NCBI GenBank assembly: GCA_014192625.1
Contig: BJHM01000007.1
Location: forward strand, 1 to 64,000
Source: Planctomycetota bacterium
Lineage (GTDB): Bacteria; Planctomycetota; UBA1135; UBA2386
Length of the DNA stretch: 64,000 nucleotides
Reading direction: 5' to 3'
Shown here: piece after piece, positions 53,237-62,274 of the stretch
How the letters are laid out: each line of letters opens with the position of its first letter
Position numbering within the stretch: the first letter of the stretch is position 1
Notes under the pieces: model-generated
What the model was told of the DNA's origin: nothing
What the model saw: only the letters and a program-made list of their open reading frames with translations
Database searches by the model: none
Position numbers and translations under genes: made by a program

Positions 53237-53799
53237 CCGCCACGGATCTCTTTCAGGGTGAGCAACGACACGACCTTGAATTCGGCGCGAAACGCGGCGG
53301 CATCAGGATCTTCACGATCGGCGATCGCGGTGACGATCACCGGCACTGCGCCAACCTCGCGCACCGCCTCGATCGCCTTGCGCGCAGAACCGCCAGTAGT
53401 CACCGTGTCTTCCACAATCGCAACCAGCTCGCCGTGGCAGAGGTCGCCCTCTATCCGCGAACCGGTGCCATGGCCCTTCGCTTCCTTGCGGACCAAAAAC
53501 GCCTTCAGGTTCTGGCCGGTCTCAAAGCTCAGCGCCGCGACCGCGCTCGCGATCGGATCCGCACCAATCGTGAGACCGCCTACCGCCGTGATCTCGGGAT
53601 ACTTCTTCAGCTCCAAAAGCAGCAACCGCGCGATGAGCCACAAACCCTCCGGATGCAGCGTCACCTTTTTGCCATTGATGTAAAACGTCGACTTCTTGCC
53701 TGAAGCAAGCGTGATGTCGATGCCATCTTTGTAGGCGCGTTCGCGAACGAGTTGCAGGAGGCGCGCTTTTGCGGCCTTTGGTTCAAACGTTGGGGTCAC
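53233..53799 (-). CDS. pyrE: Orotate phosphoribosyltransferase
   Basis: The pyrimidine biosynthesis enzyme that joins orotate to PRPP, 188 residues. Seen are SGKKSTFYINGKKVTLHPEG, GGLTIGADPIASAVA, FLVRKEAKGHGTGSRIEGDL (the flexible catalytic loop with Lys and His), and the PRPP motif VAIVEDTVTTGGSA. The GTG at 53799 gives the normal length. The frame stays open 336 bases upstream, but those residues are Arg-rich and overlap an O-methyltransferase relic on the other strand, so they are not coding. It heads an operon with the flavin reductase gene and the fusion gene. Confidence 0.92.
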   Translation of the reverse strand: MTPTFEPKAAKARLLQLVRERAYKDGIDITLASGKKSTFYINGKKVTLHPEGLWLIARLLLLELKKYPEITAVGGLTIGADPIASAVAALSFETGQNLKAFLVRKEAKGHGTGSRIEGDLCHGELVAIVEDTVTTGGSARKAIEAVREVGAVPVIVTAIADREDPDAAAFRAEFKVVSLLTLKEIRGG

Positions 53800-53828
53800 C
53801 TGCAAATGGATATCGCTAAGTTGGGCGC

Positions 53829-54651
53829 ATGTCCAAGGACAGCCCGCCGGTCGACCACCCTCTATTTGAGTTCGTCCAGCAACGCACGATCCAAGCAGAC
53901 GAACTTGCTGCGCTCGCTCCGCCTCTCGGCCAGTGAAAATGGACTGCCCCAGATCCATATTGCGCCTCTGCGGCGTGCGTGCAGCTGATCTTGCGCGCCT
54001 GCCGATGCCAAACGGTTGTCGAAGTCGGCACGCTCGGCGGCTACTCGGCGATTGCGATGGCGCGCGGCCGGGCTTGGGGGATTGCAATCCCGCTGCCACT
54101 TGATCAATAGCCATAACGGCAGCAGTTCCGTCCAAGGGTTTCTAGGATTGCTTCGCGTCCTTTGCGGCAATGGGCTTGTCGTTGGTAGTAGCTTGATGCA
54201 AGAGTTTCGCTTTGCCCATACCCTACGCGCTAAGACGGTCGCCTGCCCGCTGATGGACGGGTGATCACGCTGGAGATCGAGCCCAGGTCATGCCGAGTTT
54301 GCGCGCAAATGGATCACTCGGTCGGACCAGCACCATAAAATCGAGGTCCGGCTTGGCGACGCGCGCAGCACGCTGCACAGCATTGCGGACGACTCTGCGG
54401 ATGCGGTCTTCCTCGATGCGGAAAAAGAGGGCTATGTCGGCTATCTTGTGCAGGCAATGCGCATCTTGAAGCCTGGGGGCCGCTTTCTGGCAGACAACGT
54501 TTTTGCTGGCGGGCAAGTCCACCTGCAAACCTCAACCAGCAATACTGCGCGGTCGATCCAAGCCTTCCTTGCGGCAATCGAGCGCTCGCCCCTGCTGAAA
54601 ACCGTCATCGTGCCGCTCGACGATGATTGCCTCATGGGGGTGAAGCAGTGA
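53829..54651 (+). pseudogene. O-methyltransferase pseudogene (caffeoyl-CoA/catechol OMT type)
   Basis: Pieces of one SAM-dependent O-methyltransferase can be read across three frames. The start MSKDSPPVDHPLFEFVQQRT meets a TGA at 53934. The SAM motif TVVEVGTLGGYSAIAMARGR is around 54010-54070. ITLEIEP lies near 54265. The C-terminal third has HHKIEVRLGDARSTLH, DAVFLDAEKEGYVGYL and ILKPGGRFLADNVFAGG, and runs intact to TGA 54651. At least three frameshifts and a block without similarity (about 54110-54250) rule out function. Its last codons overlap the GTG of the mannosyltransferase gene (GTGA), which shows that the two once formed an operon. Confidence 0.87.
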
Positions 54652-55616
54652 CCGCCGCTGAAAACGCGGTTGCGCCAATGACCCATCGGTGGTTGCATCG
54701 GCAACTCATGCCTCAGGATCTGCAAGTCGTAGCTGACTTTGCCACCGCAGAAATCGCGGTTCGAGGTGGCATAGACAGCGCGCACCTGATCGTTCTCAAT
54801 GGTCAAAACGAAATCGCCGCGCGCGCCGCTGCCGAGCAAGGTGCCGCAACGTTTCGTGGTCCGCTGCCGGCACGGCCGCATCCTTGCCCGTGGCGCACGC
54901 TGGTCGTGATCCCGACCTACAACGAAAAGGACAACCTGCTGGCGATCGTCACCGCGATCCACAGCTACCTAAACGTCGACCTATTGATCGTCGACGATGG
55001 CTCACCGGACGGCACTGGCCAGATCGCCGACCAACTTGCGGCCAGGGATGCGCGCATCCACGTGCTGCATCGCGCTGGCAAACAAGGCCTCGGCACTGCC
55101 TACATCAAAGGCTTCGCGTTTGCTGCACAGCACGGCTACGAGCGCGTGTGCGAGATGGACGCGGACTTCAGCCACGCACCCTGGGACCTGCCGCGACTGG
55201 TGATGGCTTCGAAGGAAGCCCAACTCGTGATCGGCAGTCGCTACGTGCAGGGCGGATGCACGATCGGCTGGGACCTGAAGCGGCGCTTGCTGTCGCGCGG
55301 CGCCAACCTCTACACGCGCTGCCTGCTTTCATCGGGGATCCGCGACAACACTGCGGGCTTCCGCTGCTTTCACGTGAACGCGCTCCAACAGCTCGATCTC
55401 AGCACCGTCCGCGCGCAGGGGTATGCATTCCAGATCGAGATGGCTTTCCGGATGGTGCGAGCGGGCTACCAAGTGCGCGAAATCCCAATCCACTTCGTCG
55501 ACCGCTTTGCTGGCAAGTCGAAGATGAGCGGCAAGATCGCTCGCGAAGCACTGCTGCTGGTGCCGACACTGCGCTTCAAAGTAAAGCGTGGCCGCAAGAC
55601 GCCGCTGCCGACCTAG
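54648..55616 (+). CDS. Polyprenol monophosphomannose synthase (DPM1-like glycosyltransferase)
   Basis: A GT2-family glycosyltransferase, 322 residues from GTG 54648. The catalytic part begins about residue 81: [33 protein letters not shown], the metal motif in [38 protein letters not shown] and [17 protein letters not shown], with [20 protein letters not shown] at the end. This matches soluble DPM1-like enzymes that transfer mannose or glucose to polyprenyl phosphate. The GTG start overlaps the pseudogene stop; ATGs at 54678 and 54708 are alternatives. The first 80 residues match nothing I know. It ends four bases before purF, which is convergent. Confidence 0.84.
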   Translation: MTAAENAVAPMTHRWLHRQLMPQDLQVVADFATAEIAVRGGIDSAHLIVLNGQNEIAARAAAEQGAATFRGPLPARPHPCPWRTLVVIPTYNEKDNLLAIVTAIHSYLNVDLLIVDDGSPDGTGQIADQLAARDARIHVLHRAGKQGLGTAYIKGFAFAAQHGYERVCEMDADFSHAPWDLPRLVMASKEAQLVIGSRYVQGGCTIGWDLKRRLLSRGANLYTRCLLSSGIRDNTAGFRCFHVNALQQLDLSTVRAQGYAFQIEMAFRMVRAGYQVREIPIHFVDRFAGKSKMSGKIAREALLLVPTLRFKVKRGRKTPLPT

Positions 55617-55620
55617 CGCG

Positions 55621-57075
55621 TCACTCCTTATTGGCAGCGAGTCGATCCTGCTCGATGTCGGTCAACATCTGATCGGTGATGTCGCCGGTCGGATAGTTGC
55701 CGTCGAAGCAGGCCATGCAAAACTTCAACTCGGTCTTCGTGCGGCGCACGGCTTCCACCATCTGCTCGATCGTTTGGTAGAGCACATAGTCCGCGCCCAG
55801 CTCTTTTGCGACTTCAAGGTGGTCCCTGTTGCGCGCGATAAACTCCCGCTTGGTGGACATGTCGATGCCGTAGAAGCACTGGTGCAAAAGCGGCGCTGAG
55901 TAGCTCGCGAGATAGACCTTTTTGGCGCCCATGTGCCGCGCGATCTTGACGATCTGCCGGCTCGTGTTGCCGCGCACAATCGAGTCATCCAAGATCAACA
56001 CGTTCTTGCCTTCAAACTCAGCACGGATCGGGTTGAGCTTCTGTCGGATCGTGTCCCGACGCACTTTGTCGTTCGGCATGATGAACGTGCGCCCGACGTA
56101 GCGATTTTTGTGGAAGCCTTCGCGGCACGGGATGCCAAGGCTTTCGGACATGGTCTGCGCTGCCGTGCGCGCCGACTCTGGGACCGGAATCACCACATCC
56201 GCATGTAGGCCGGTCTGCCGCCAAGACTCTGCGAGCGCGGTGCCGAGGTCGAGCCTTGCACCGTAGACCGACACGCCATCGAGGAAGCTGTCAGGCCGCG
56301 CAAAGTAGATGAACTCAAAAATGCACGGCCGGTGCTGGGCAGTAACAACTTGCACGAACTGCGGCTGACGATCCTCGCCAATCCACAACAGCTCGCCAGC
56401 CTTCAGATCGCGCACGATCTCATAGCCTGAGACATCGAGCACGACCGACTCACTGGCAACCGCGTAGCAGTATCCAGCATCGGTCTTCTTGCGACCAAAG
56501 ATGCACGGCTTGATGCCGAACGGATCGCGGAACGCATACATGCCGATGCCTGCGATCGTGCCAACCACCGAGTAGGCACCCTTTACGCGCTGGAACGTTT
56601 CGCGCGTCGCCTCGACAACATCCAGAAGCGTGACCGCGACCGCGGACCTTCGGCTGATGCGATCGGCAAACACGTAGAGCACTGCTTCTAGGTCGCAGTT
56701 GCTCGCGAGCTGCACATGGCGCTTGCCAAAATAATCGCGCTTCAACTCATGGAAGTTGGTGACGTTGCCGTTGTGCGCCATCGCGATGCCGACCGGGAAG
56801 TCGATCCAGAACGGCTGCACATCGGTCTTGTCGCCGAGGCCAACGGTCGGATAGCGGACGTGCCCGACGGCGAGGTGTCCCCGCAATCGATCGAGATGTT
56901 TCTCCTCGAACACTTCGCGCACGAGACCAAGTCCCTTCTTGGCCTGAAAGCGCTCCTTGAAGGTGACGATGCCTGCCGCATCCTGACCGCGATGCTGGAT
57001 CGCGAGCAGACCCGACAACACATCCTGCAAAACATCAGAACCATCAGGGCCGAAGATCGAGATGAAGCCGCACAT
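55621..57075 (-). CDS. purF: Amidophosphoribosyltransferase
   Basis: The first committed enzyme of purine synthesis, 484 residues. The N-terminal nucleophile Cys follows Met directly (MCGFISIFGPDGS), so the protein probably loses only Met. The glutaminase half has LLAIQHRGQDAAGIV and GHVRYPTVG, then MAHNGNVTNF. The phosphoribosyltransferase half has the PRPP motif VLILDDSIVRGNTS. The four Cys expected for a [4Fe-4S] cluster in Bacillus-type enzymes are present (HRPC, LLHQC, FCMAC), but here no propeptide is visible before the Cys. It stands alone, divergent from the aminotransferase gene. Confidence 0.96.
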   Translation of the reverse strand: MCGFISIFGPDGSDVLQDVLSGLLAIQHRGQDAAGIVTFKERFQAKKGLGLVREVFEEKHLDRLRGHLAVGHVRYPTVGLGDKTDVQPFWIDFPVGIAMAHNGNVTNFHELKRDYFGKRHVQLASNCDLEAVLYVFADRISRRSAVAVTLLDVVEATRETFQRVKGAYSVVGTIAGIGMYAFRDPFGIKPCIFGRKKTDAGYCYAVASESVVLDVSGYEIVRDLKAGELLWIGEDRQPQFVQVVTAQHRPCIFEFIYFARPDSFLDGVSVYGARLDLGTALAESWRQTGLHADVVIPVPESARTAAQTMSESLGIPCREGFHKNRYVGRTFIMPNDKVRRDTIRQKLNPIRAEFEGKNVLILDDSIVRGNTSRQIVKIARHMGAKKVYLASYSAPLLHQCFYGIDMSTKREFIARNRDHLEVAKELGADYVLYQTIEQMVEAVRRTKTELKFCMACFDGNYPTGDITDQMLTDIEQDRLAANKE

Positions 57076-57183
57076 GGCGTGCGAGTCTAGCGATCCTTGC
57101 CGCCCGCACTACGAAGTCATCGCCTGACTAACGAACTCCTTGGCGAACTGTGCGGTGTGTTCCCTCGAGCTTCGACAAACGTC

Positions 57184-58098
57184 ATGATCACACTCGGCAT
57201 GACCAACCTGTGCAATATTGACGGCGTCCTCAAGGCGGAGGCGGAAGCCAGCGTCCCAATCCTTGACCGCGGCTTCCTGTTCGGTGATTCGATCTACGAA
57301 GTAATGCGGACGCGCGCCGGATTTATGTTCGGCTGGCGCGAGCACCTGCTGCGGCTAACCAAGTCTGCTGAAGGGCTCGGATTTGAGCTCGACCTCGACA
57401 CTGCGACAATTTTGCAGCGCATCGGCGCAACAGTTCAGGCGGCCGGCAATCCTGAAAGCTATGTGCGGATCATCGTGACGCGCGGTTCAGGCAGCGCGCC
57501 CAACATCGACGTCGCGTATGCAACTGGTCCATTGCGCTGGGTCGTGATGGTGCGCCCGTTGCCGACGCTGGCGCCTTCCGCGCGCCTGCAGATTATCGAC
57601 CGCTTGCGCAACGACCGGCGCGCACTCGACCCAGCAGTGAAGAGCGGCAACTACCTAAACAACGTGCTCGGTCTCGCCGAGGCCAAGGCGCAAGGCGCCA
57701 CGGATTGCCTGTTTCTCGACGCACAGGGAAAGGTAACCGAAGCATCTACCTCAAACGTATTCACGGTGCGGAAGGGCAAACTCTGCACGCCGCCGCTGCA
57801 GGTAGGCATCCTCGCCGGTATCACCCGCGCATTGCTGCTCGACTTCTGCCGCACGAATGGCGACGAAGTGGCAGAGGTTGATCTAACCGCCGACGACCTC
57901 CTTACAGCAGACGAGGTGTTCTTATCAAGTTCCCTGCGCGACATCGGACCCGTAACCCATATCAATGGAAAACCCATCCGAGACGGTTTGCCGGGGCCGC
58001 GCACGCAGCGATTGCTGACTAGTTTTGCGGCTTTCTGCGACCGGCGGGCGCAAACTCTAGACGGGCCCGAAATGGCCCGCTTGCGCCTGCGAGGTTGA
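57184..58098 (+). CDS. Class IV PLP aminotransferase (branched-chain or D-amino-acid type)
   Basis: A 304-residue fold-type IV aminotransferase. Seen are VPILDRGFLFGDSIYEVMRT (about 26-45), FGWREHLLRL, the PLP-binding Lys in VKSGNYLNNVLGLAEA, and the phosphate-cup segment CLFLDAQGKVTEASTSNVF. GILAGITRALLLDFC and EVFLSSSLRDIGPV complete the family pattern. The mix of an IlvE-like LDRGFLFGDS and a short chain length does not separate branched-chain from D-alanine or aminodeoxychorismate lyase-like activity. ATG at 57184 chosen; ATG 57199 is also possible. Confidence 0.87.
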   Translation: MITLGMTNLCNIDGVLKAEAEASVPILDRGFLFGDSIYEVMRTRAGFMFGWREHLLRLTKSAEGLGFELDLDTATILQRIGATVQAAGNPESYVRIIVTRGSGSAPNIDVAYATGPLRWVVMVRPLPTLAPSARLQIIDRLRNDRRALDPAVKSGNYLNNVLGLAEAKAQGATDCLFLDAQGKVTEASTSNVFTVRKGKLCTPPLQVGILAGITRALLLDFCRTNGDEVAEVDLTADDLLTADEVFLSSSLRDIGPVTHINGKPIRDGLPGPRTQRLLTSFAAFCDRRAQTLDGPEMARLRLRG

Positions 58099-58117
58099 GC
58101 GGCCCTGAACGGCCGCT
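58098..58117. terminator. Hairpin between convergent genes
   Basis: AGCGGCC-CTGAAC-GGCCGCT is a perfect 7-bp stem with a 6-base loop placed immediately after one stop codon and eight bases before the other gene's stop. It lacks a T-run on either strand, so termination, if any, may need Rho. Confidence 0.5.
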
Positions 58118-58125
58118 AACACGGC

Positions 58126-58533
58126 TCAGCTACCAAGGGCTGAACCAAGAATACTTTGGATCCGCTCGAGTGCTGCGCGATAACGGCCCTTAGCCATTTC
58201 GCTGTTGCGGACCGCGCTGATGATCCCATCCAATGAACTGGTATTGATTCCGGTGGCCTGCTTCACGGCAACGACTTTACGCGGCCGACCTGGCCCACGC
58301 TTTTCCGTGCCGACCAGCGCAGCATGGGCCTTAGCGCGCGTCACCTTGCCCTCACCCCGAGCGCTCATCTTGACGATGCCGAGCAGCGCCTGTGCGCGGC
58401 CAAACATAATCGGGAACGTCTTTAGATCTTTCGCGGCTGCTGCGCCCCTGACCTCCGCATAGCTGATCTTCTTGTTCTTCTTGAGCTGATCGATGATGAA
58501 ATCCATCGTCGGCGACCGTTTATTTGCAGCCAT
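58126..58533 (-). CDS. Small basic protein with AT-hook motif
   Basis: A 135-residue protein of unknown function, probably DNA-binding. The N-terminal half (SPTMDFIIDQLKKNKKISYA and onward to GRAQALLGIVK) looks helical. A single AT-hook core follows (RGPGRPRK, about 79-86), then a second helical segment (SSLDGIISAVRNSEMAKGRY). I chose the ATG at 58533 because AGGAG lies about eleven bases upstream (GGAGAAAACAAATCTA then ATG). The frame is open 25 codons further back. Many nucleoid-type proteins combine such helices with an AT-hook, but I recognise no named family. Confidence 0.75.
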   Translation of the reverse strand: MAANKRSPTMDFIIDQLKKNKKISYAEVRGAAAAKDLKTFPIMFGRAQALLGIVKMSARGEGKVTRAKAHAALVGTEKRGPGRPRKVVAVKQATGINTSSLDGIISAVRNSEMAKGRYRAALERIQSILGSALGS

Positions 58534-58646
58534 TAGATTTGTTTTCTCCTTTTCCGAGTTAGCGACAAGGGCTTCTTCCCTGTCCAATTTTGGTAGACTA
58601 AGGGGCAATATAAGCCACCGTCAAGCAAGCCAAACATTAATCCCTG

Positions 58647-60425
58647 TCAGCGCGCTGCTTTGACCAGCCAAGATTCTGCCGGGCCAAGCAAAACCGAGGG
58701 GAGCGGCAGCAGCGCTTTCTGCAGCGTGTGCGCCAACGCCAATGATGTGCGCGCGGTGTTTGGCAGGCTGCTGCACATGAATACCTCGTCAATGATGACC
58801 ACCGACGGCTCCGCTATACGAGCTATTGCCAAGGCGTTTAGGTTGGTCGGCGACAGCACCAGCGCGTCACACTTTCCGCCGGTGTAGTCCTCGGTGCGCA
58901 GAGCCGCGCCGGAAAATACAATCACCGGCCCGCCTGGAAAGCCCACGCGGTAACCAAACGACAGCGGCACGGAGCCATCCGCGAGGCTATGGCCAAGTGC
59001 GGTAACCTTTACGCCGCCAGGCTGGACGTAGGATTTACCAGCCTCAACCAAGGGCATGTCCTTCATGTCAACAAATGGCAGATGAAAAGCGATATGACTC
59101 AGAAATGGCCGGTGGTCCTTGCTGGCGGCCAGGCGCAACAGCAATTGGTCATTACGCCGCGTCATGTCGATCGGCTGGGTAAGCAGCAGGAAATTGCCAA
59201 GCCCCCATAGGCGATCGGGAATCCCCATACCCGCAACATCGACGAGACAGCTGTCCGTCAATATTGGCGCACGAATCCCCCAGCCACTCTGTGGCAGTCG
59301 GAATATTCGCACGCTGTGAGCAGGCGGCTCCTGCTTTGCGTCTTCTTCGACCTCAAGCATGCCTTGCAGCCAAAAGAACGGAACGCCGTGTAAACTGATA
59401 CCGGCAACTTCGCGCGACATGCGGCGATGAATGCGCGCCTGCAGCTCGACAAAATCAATCCGCGGGTAGTCCGCTATCTCGCGTTCAAGCTGCTCTAACA
59501 ACAACAGGCGCTCTATACCGCCGGTTGATTCAGGCGGATCCTTGCCGTCATGCAACACCGGCGGGTGTGCGGCAAAACCGCGATATATCTTGTCCCAATA
59601 CGCAGCTTCCAGCGGCGCTGGACCAACCAGCTTGGGTGGAAATTCCGGCATCACAGATTGCAGCAGAGGCTCATCAATCAGCATCACGCTGCCATAGAGG
59701 CCAGGGTCAATCACATCGGCGCAGCCAAAAGTCCAGCCGATGCGAGTCTGCGGCAACGGGTCCGTGCCCTCGTCAAAATCGTTTACCACGATATTGATAT
59801 CGAGCACCAAGCCGGCTGCGGGCGCGTGGCCTGCTGCGAGAATATCAGACCACGGGATCTGCATTTCATAGGTCGTGATCCCAGATTCCTTGTCATGCAC
59901 GACGACCTGACGGCCTTTCTCGAGCATGTTCGATGACCCGCGCAGGCGGTCCCACTTCATCACCTTGTGCGAGTCTTCCTGAGCAAGCCAAAAATCAGCG
60001 TCATCGATCCGCTCGCGGTTGCGGCCAAGCTTTCGCGTGTTGCGGTCGACATCGATTGATAACAGGATCGAATCAGCAACCGGGATCTCCTGCATCAGCG
60101 TCTGCGCGTCGAGCGCGCGGTGCCAGTCGTCCTTTACGGTGCAGGCAAAATACAGCGAGTCATGGTCCCACATGAAGAACCCAACGGCCGCCAGATCCTT
60201 GGGGCCGCGCCACGCATTCTGCGCCGTACCTGACAACTGTCGCTGATCGCCAAGCTCAATCGCGGGCAATTCCGGCCAGTCGAGTAACGAGCCATCGATA
60301 ACGATTTGACGGTCGCTGCGCTGGCACGCAACCGATAGCGGCACCGGCATCGGCGTTTTTTTTGTCGGGGGATTCGGATCCTGCTGAGCAGCAATGCCGA
60401 GGGCGATCATGGTCAACGCATTCAC
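58647..60425 (-). CDS. CBM9-like protein fused to a degenerate metallo-beta-lactamase-like domain
   Basis: A 592-residue exported protein. Residues about 30-245 look like a CBM9 sugar-binding or DOMON-like domain: VIDGSLLDWPELPAIELGDQ, FFMWDHDSLYFACTVKDDW, SILLSIDVDRN and TTYEMQIPWSDI. Residues about 380-592 resemble a metallo-beta-lactamase fold (VDVAGMGIPDRLWGLGNFLLLTQ, ALGHSLADGSVPLSFGYRV, VIVFSGAAL). The HxHxDH motif has been replaced and SGDT is SGAA, so no metal activity is expected. The GTG start overlaps the CPBP stop (GTGA at 60422-60425). It is the last gene of the lysC operon. Confidence 0.7.
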   Translation of the reverse strand: MNALTMIALGIAAQQDPNPPTKKTPMPVPLSVACQRSDRQIVIDGSLLDWPELPAIELGDQRQLSGTAQNAWRGPKDLAAVGFFMWDHDSLYFACTVKDDWHRALDAQTLMQEIPVADSILLSIDVDRNTRKLGRNRERIDDADFWLAQEDSHKVMKWDRLRGSSNMLEKGRQVVVHDKESGITTYEMQIPWSDILAAGHAPAAGLVLDINIVVNDFDEGTDPLPQTRIGWTFGCADVIDPGLYGSVMLIDEPLLQSVMPEFPPKLVGPAPLEAAYWDKIYRGFAAHPPVLHDGKDPPESTGGIERLLLLEQLEREIADYPRIDFVELQARIHRRMSREVAGISLHGVPFFWLQGMLEVEEDAKQEPPAHSVRIFRLPQSGWGIRAPILTDSCLVDVAGMGIPDRLWGLGNFLLLTQPIDMTRRNDQLLLRLAASKDHRPFLSHIAFHLPFVDMKDMPLVEAGKSYVQPGGVKVTALGHSLADGSVPLSFGYRVGFPGGPVIVFSGAALRTEDYTGGKCDALVLSPTNLNALAIARIAEPSVVIIDEVFMCSSLPNTARTSLALAHTLQKALLPLPSVLLGPAESWLVKAAR

Positions 60426-60979
60426 GGACTAAGGATCCTTCGCAGGGTGAGGTAATTGACGATGGCGTGAGCAGTCGTTGCGGCCAGCAGTCCGGCACCG
60501 GACCAGACTAGGCCACCAAAAATAGCTGCACTAACAGCAGAAACCGGCAGCCAGCAGAGCATGCCTCGACCACTATTCAACAGGACGTAGATGGCAACCG
60601 TAATCGGCACACCAACAGCGTCCTGAACGGCTGCGCGAAAGAATAACTCTTCGGCAACCGCCGAAATCAGCGACAGCATTAGCACTTGATGGTCATCAAG
60701 TTGACCCAGTATCTCGCGGATCCGCCCCTCGCAACTACGTATTCTAGGCGACCACTTGGCAGTGACGGTAAGCAGCATTGTCATCAAAATGCCCGCTGCG
60801 AGTCCCGTCATCGCACCAACAATTGGCCCATGATCTCCGAGCGCCATGGCAATCACGAATTCACGCCGCTCGCGAAAACCCAGCCAGATCCACGCTGCGA
60901 TCACAAGCAGGCAATAGAACACCAGCGCCCCTGTTAGCAAGCGCGGCTGAGGGCCCTGTTTGTCGGTCTCGAGGCTCAT
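60422..60979 (-). CDS. CPBP family intramembrane protease-like protein
   Basis: A 185-residue membrane protein with about five to six helices. The CPBP (Abi/CAAX protease) motifs are AVAEELFFRAAVQ (the paired Glu and Arg) and the later TTAHAIVNYLTL with its His. This family includes CAAX-type proteases and bacteriocin immunity or maturation proteins. The ATG at 60979 overlaps the signal peptidase stop (ATGA at 60976-60979). Being between lepB and a secreted CBM9-like gene hints at a role in membrane-protein processing. Confidence 0.86.
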   Translation of the reverse strand: MSLETDKQGPQPRLLTGALVFYCLLVIAAWIWLGFRERREFVIAMALGDHGPIVGAMTGLAAGILMTMLLTVTAKWSPRIRSCEGRIREILGQLDDHQVLMLSLISAVAEELFFRAAVQDAVGVPITVAIYVLLNSGRGMLCWLPVSAVSAAIFGGLVWSGAGLLAATTAHAIVNYLTLRRILSP

Positions 60980-62274
60980 CGCTGTAACCAACGTGATCGC
61001 ACCGGTGGTCCAATCACGCAACGCGGTTGCCCGACGAAGTCACGAATCGGCAATGCGCCCATCTGCCGACTATCACGCGAGTCAAACGAGTTGTCGCCTA
61101 GCAAATATACGGTGCCGGGCTCGACATGACTGGCATACGTATGCATCGCCACTCCGATCATGCGTTCACGGAAATAATGCAGGTCGCGGAACACCGAGCA
61201 TCGCGCCACGCGGACGGATCGCGGACCGATCGCCCCAAGATGCAGCAGATTTTTCGGCATTGGCTGCGCTGTCGGCGTATCTGCGGAGCGCCACTCGGCC
61301 TTCAGCACTTCGCACCACAATGCGTCGGCACGACCTTCAATGGCGAAAAACAGGCGCCCATCCAAAAAGCCAAACTCGACCCGCGTCTTTGCGACACCAG
61401 TGATCACTGGCATCGTCCCATGTGCTTTTACTTCGCCATTGCACAGCAGCTCGACAGTGCCAACGCTCGGCCGCCAATGAAACGTAAAGTCATCGGGCCG
61501 CAACATGATTCCAGCAAACACATGCTCCGCACCGTTCAGTTCTAACGTGCCATCAAAGCCCGCATCCTCGACCGTCACGTTGCCGCCGTCGCGGTGACGC
61601 AAACCCAGCACGTCAAGAAAGCTCACGTCAACAGCGCGCGCGGTCGACAACCAGCGGTCACCAAGGGTGCCGCCGTCTCGCAGGCGCAAATTGCGAGCAT
61701 GCCTCGTGAGCGAACTTCGCGCCTCGTCGACGTTCTCCAGCGAAGGCAATTCAATCGCCGCACCTTGCTGCAAACCCCTGGGTAGCAGCAGGCACTGCTC
61801 GACCGGGTCTCGATTGCGTGATGGCCACTCAAACCACGTAACGCGCAGGTCGCGATCGATGACCGGGTCCTTGGTAACGCGCTGTAAACGGTTCGCATCA
61901 GGACCAAGCCAGAGATCGCCGTCGCGCAGTTCGAGCCAACAATGCTGCAGATCGGCGCCGATCGTGGCAACTCGCTTTACGAGGTGACTGTTGGGGTCTT
62001 CCGGCGAACGAAACACTGCAAGGTCGAAGCGGCGCAGGGTGCTCGCAGCAACGAGCTTGTCGACCAACACGATGTCGCCACTCTCACGGCTGCCGTAGAG
62101 CGTTGGCTGCATGCTGTCTGTCGGCACGATGTAGCGATCGGCAACAAAGCGGCGCAACGCCTGCAGCGACAGCCACGCGACGAGCGCGACGATGGCGATA
62201 TCGCGGACCAAAAGCCGCGTCGGCGAACCCTTTCGTGCCTTTTTTTCGTCCGGCAATCCCATCGATTGATTCAT
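60976..62274 (-). CDS. lepB: Signal peptidase I with a large insertion
   Basis: A 432-residue type I signal peptidase, which removes signal peptides outside the inner membrane. One membrane helix (RDIAIVALVAWLSLQALRRF) precedes the catalytic Ser in PTDSMQPTLYG (Ser 54); the general-base Lys is in HLVKRVATIG (Lys 100). The C-terminal GTVYLLGDNSFDSRDSRQMG (box E) is intact near residue 400. Between Lys and box E there are about 270 residues; usual enzymes have far fewer. The ATG 62274 overlaps the lysC stop. With so many secreted proteins in the genome, this may be a main signal peptidase. Confidence 0.92.
   Translation of the reverse strand: MNQSMGLPDEKKARKGSPTRLLVRDIAIVALVAWLSLQALRRFVADRYIVPTDSMQPTLYGSRESGDIVLVDKLVAASTLRRFDLAVFRSPEDPNSHLVKRVATIGADLQHCWLELRDGDLWLGPDANRLQRVTKDPVIDRDLRVTWFEWPSRNRDPVEQCLLLPRGLQQGAAIELPSLENVDEARSSLTRHARNLRLRDGGTLGDRWLSTARAVDVSFLDVLGLRHRDGGNVTVEDAGFDGTLELNGAEHVFAGIMLRPDDFTFHWRPSVGTVELLCNGEVKAHGTMPVITGVAKTRVEFGFLDGRLFFAIEGRADALWCEVLKAEWRSADTPTAQPMPKNLLHLGAIGPRSVRVARCSVFRDLHYFRERMIGVAMHTYASHVEPGTVYLLGDNSFDSRDSRQMGALPIRDFVGQPRCVIGPPVRSRWLQR

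Noticed and set aside
53803-54135. N-terminal extension of pyrE up to 54135
   Set aside because: The extra 112 residues are Arg/Ser-rich, match no OPRTase, and lie opposite the O-methyltransferase relic; GTG 53799 gives the normal length.
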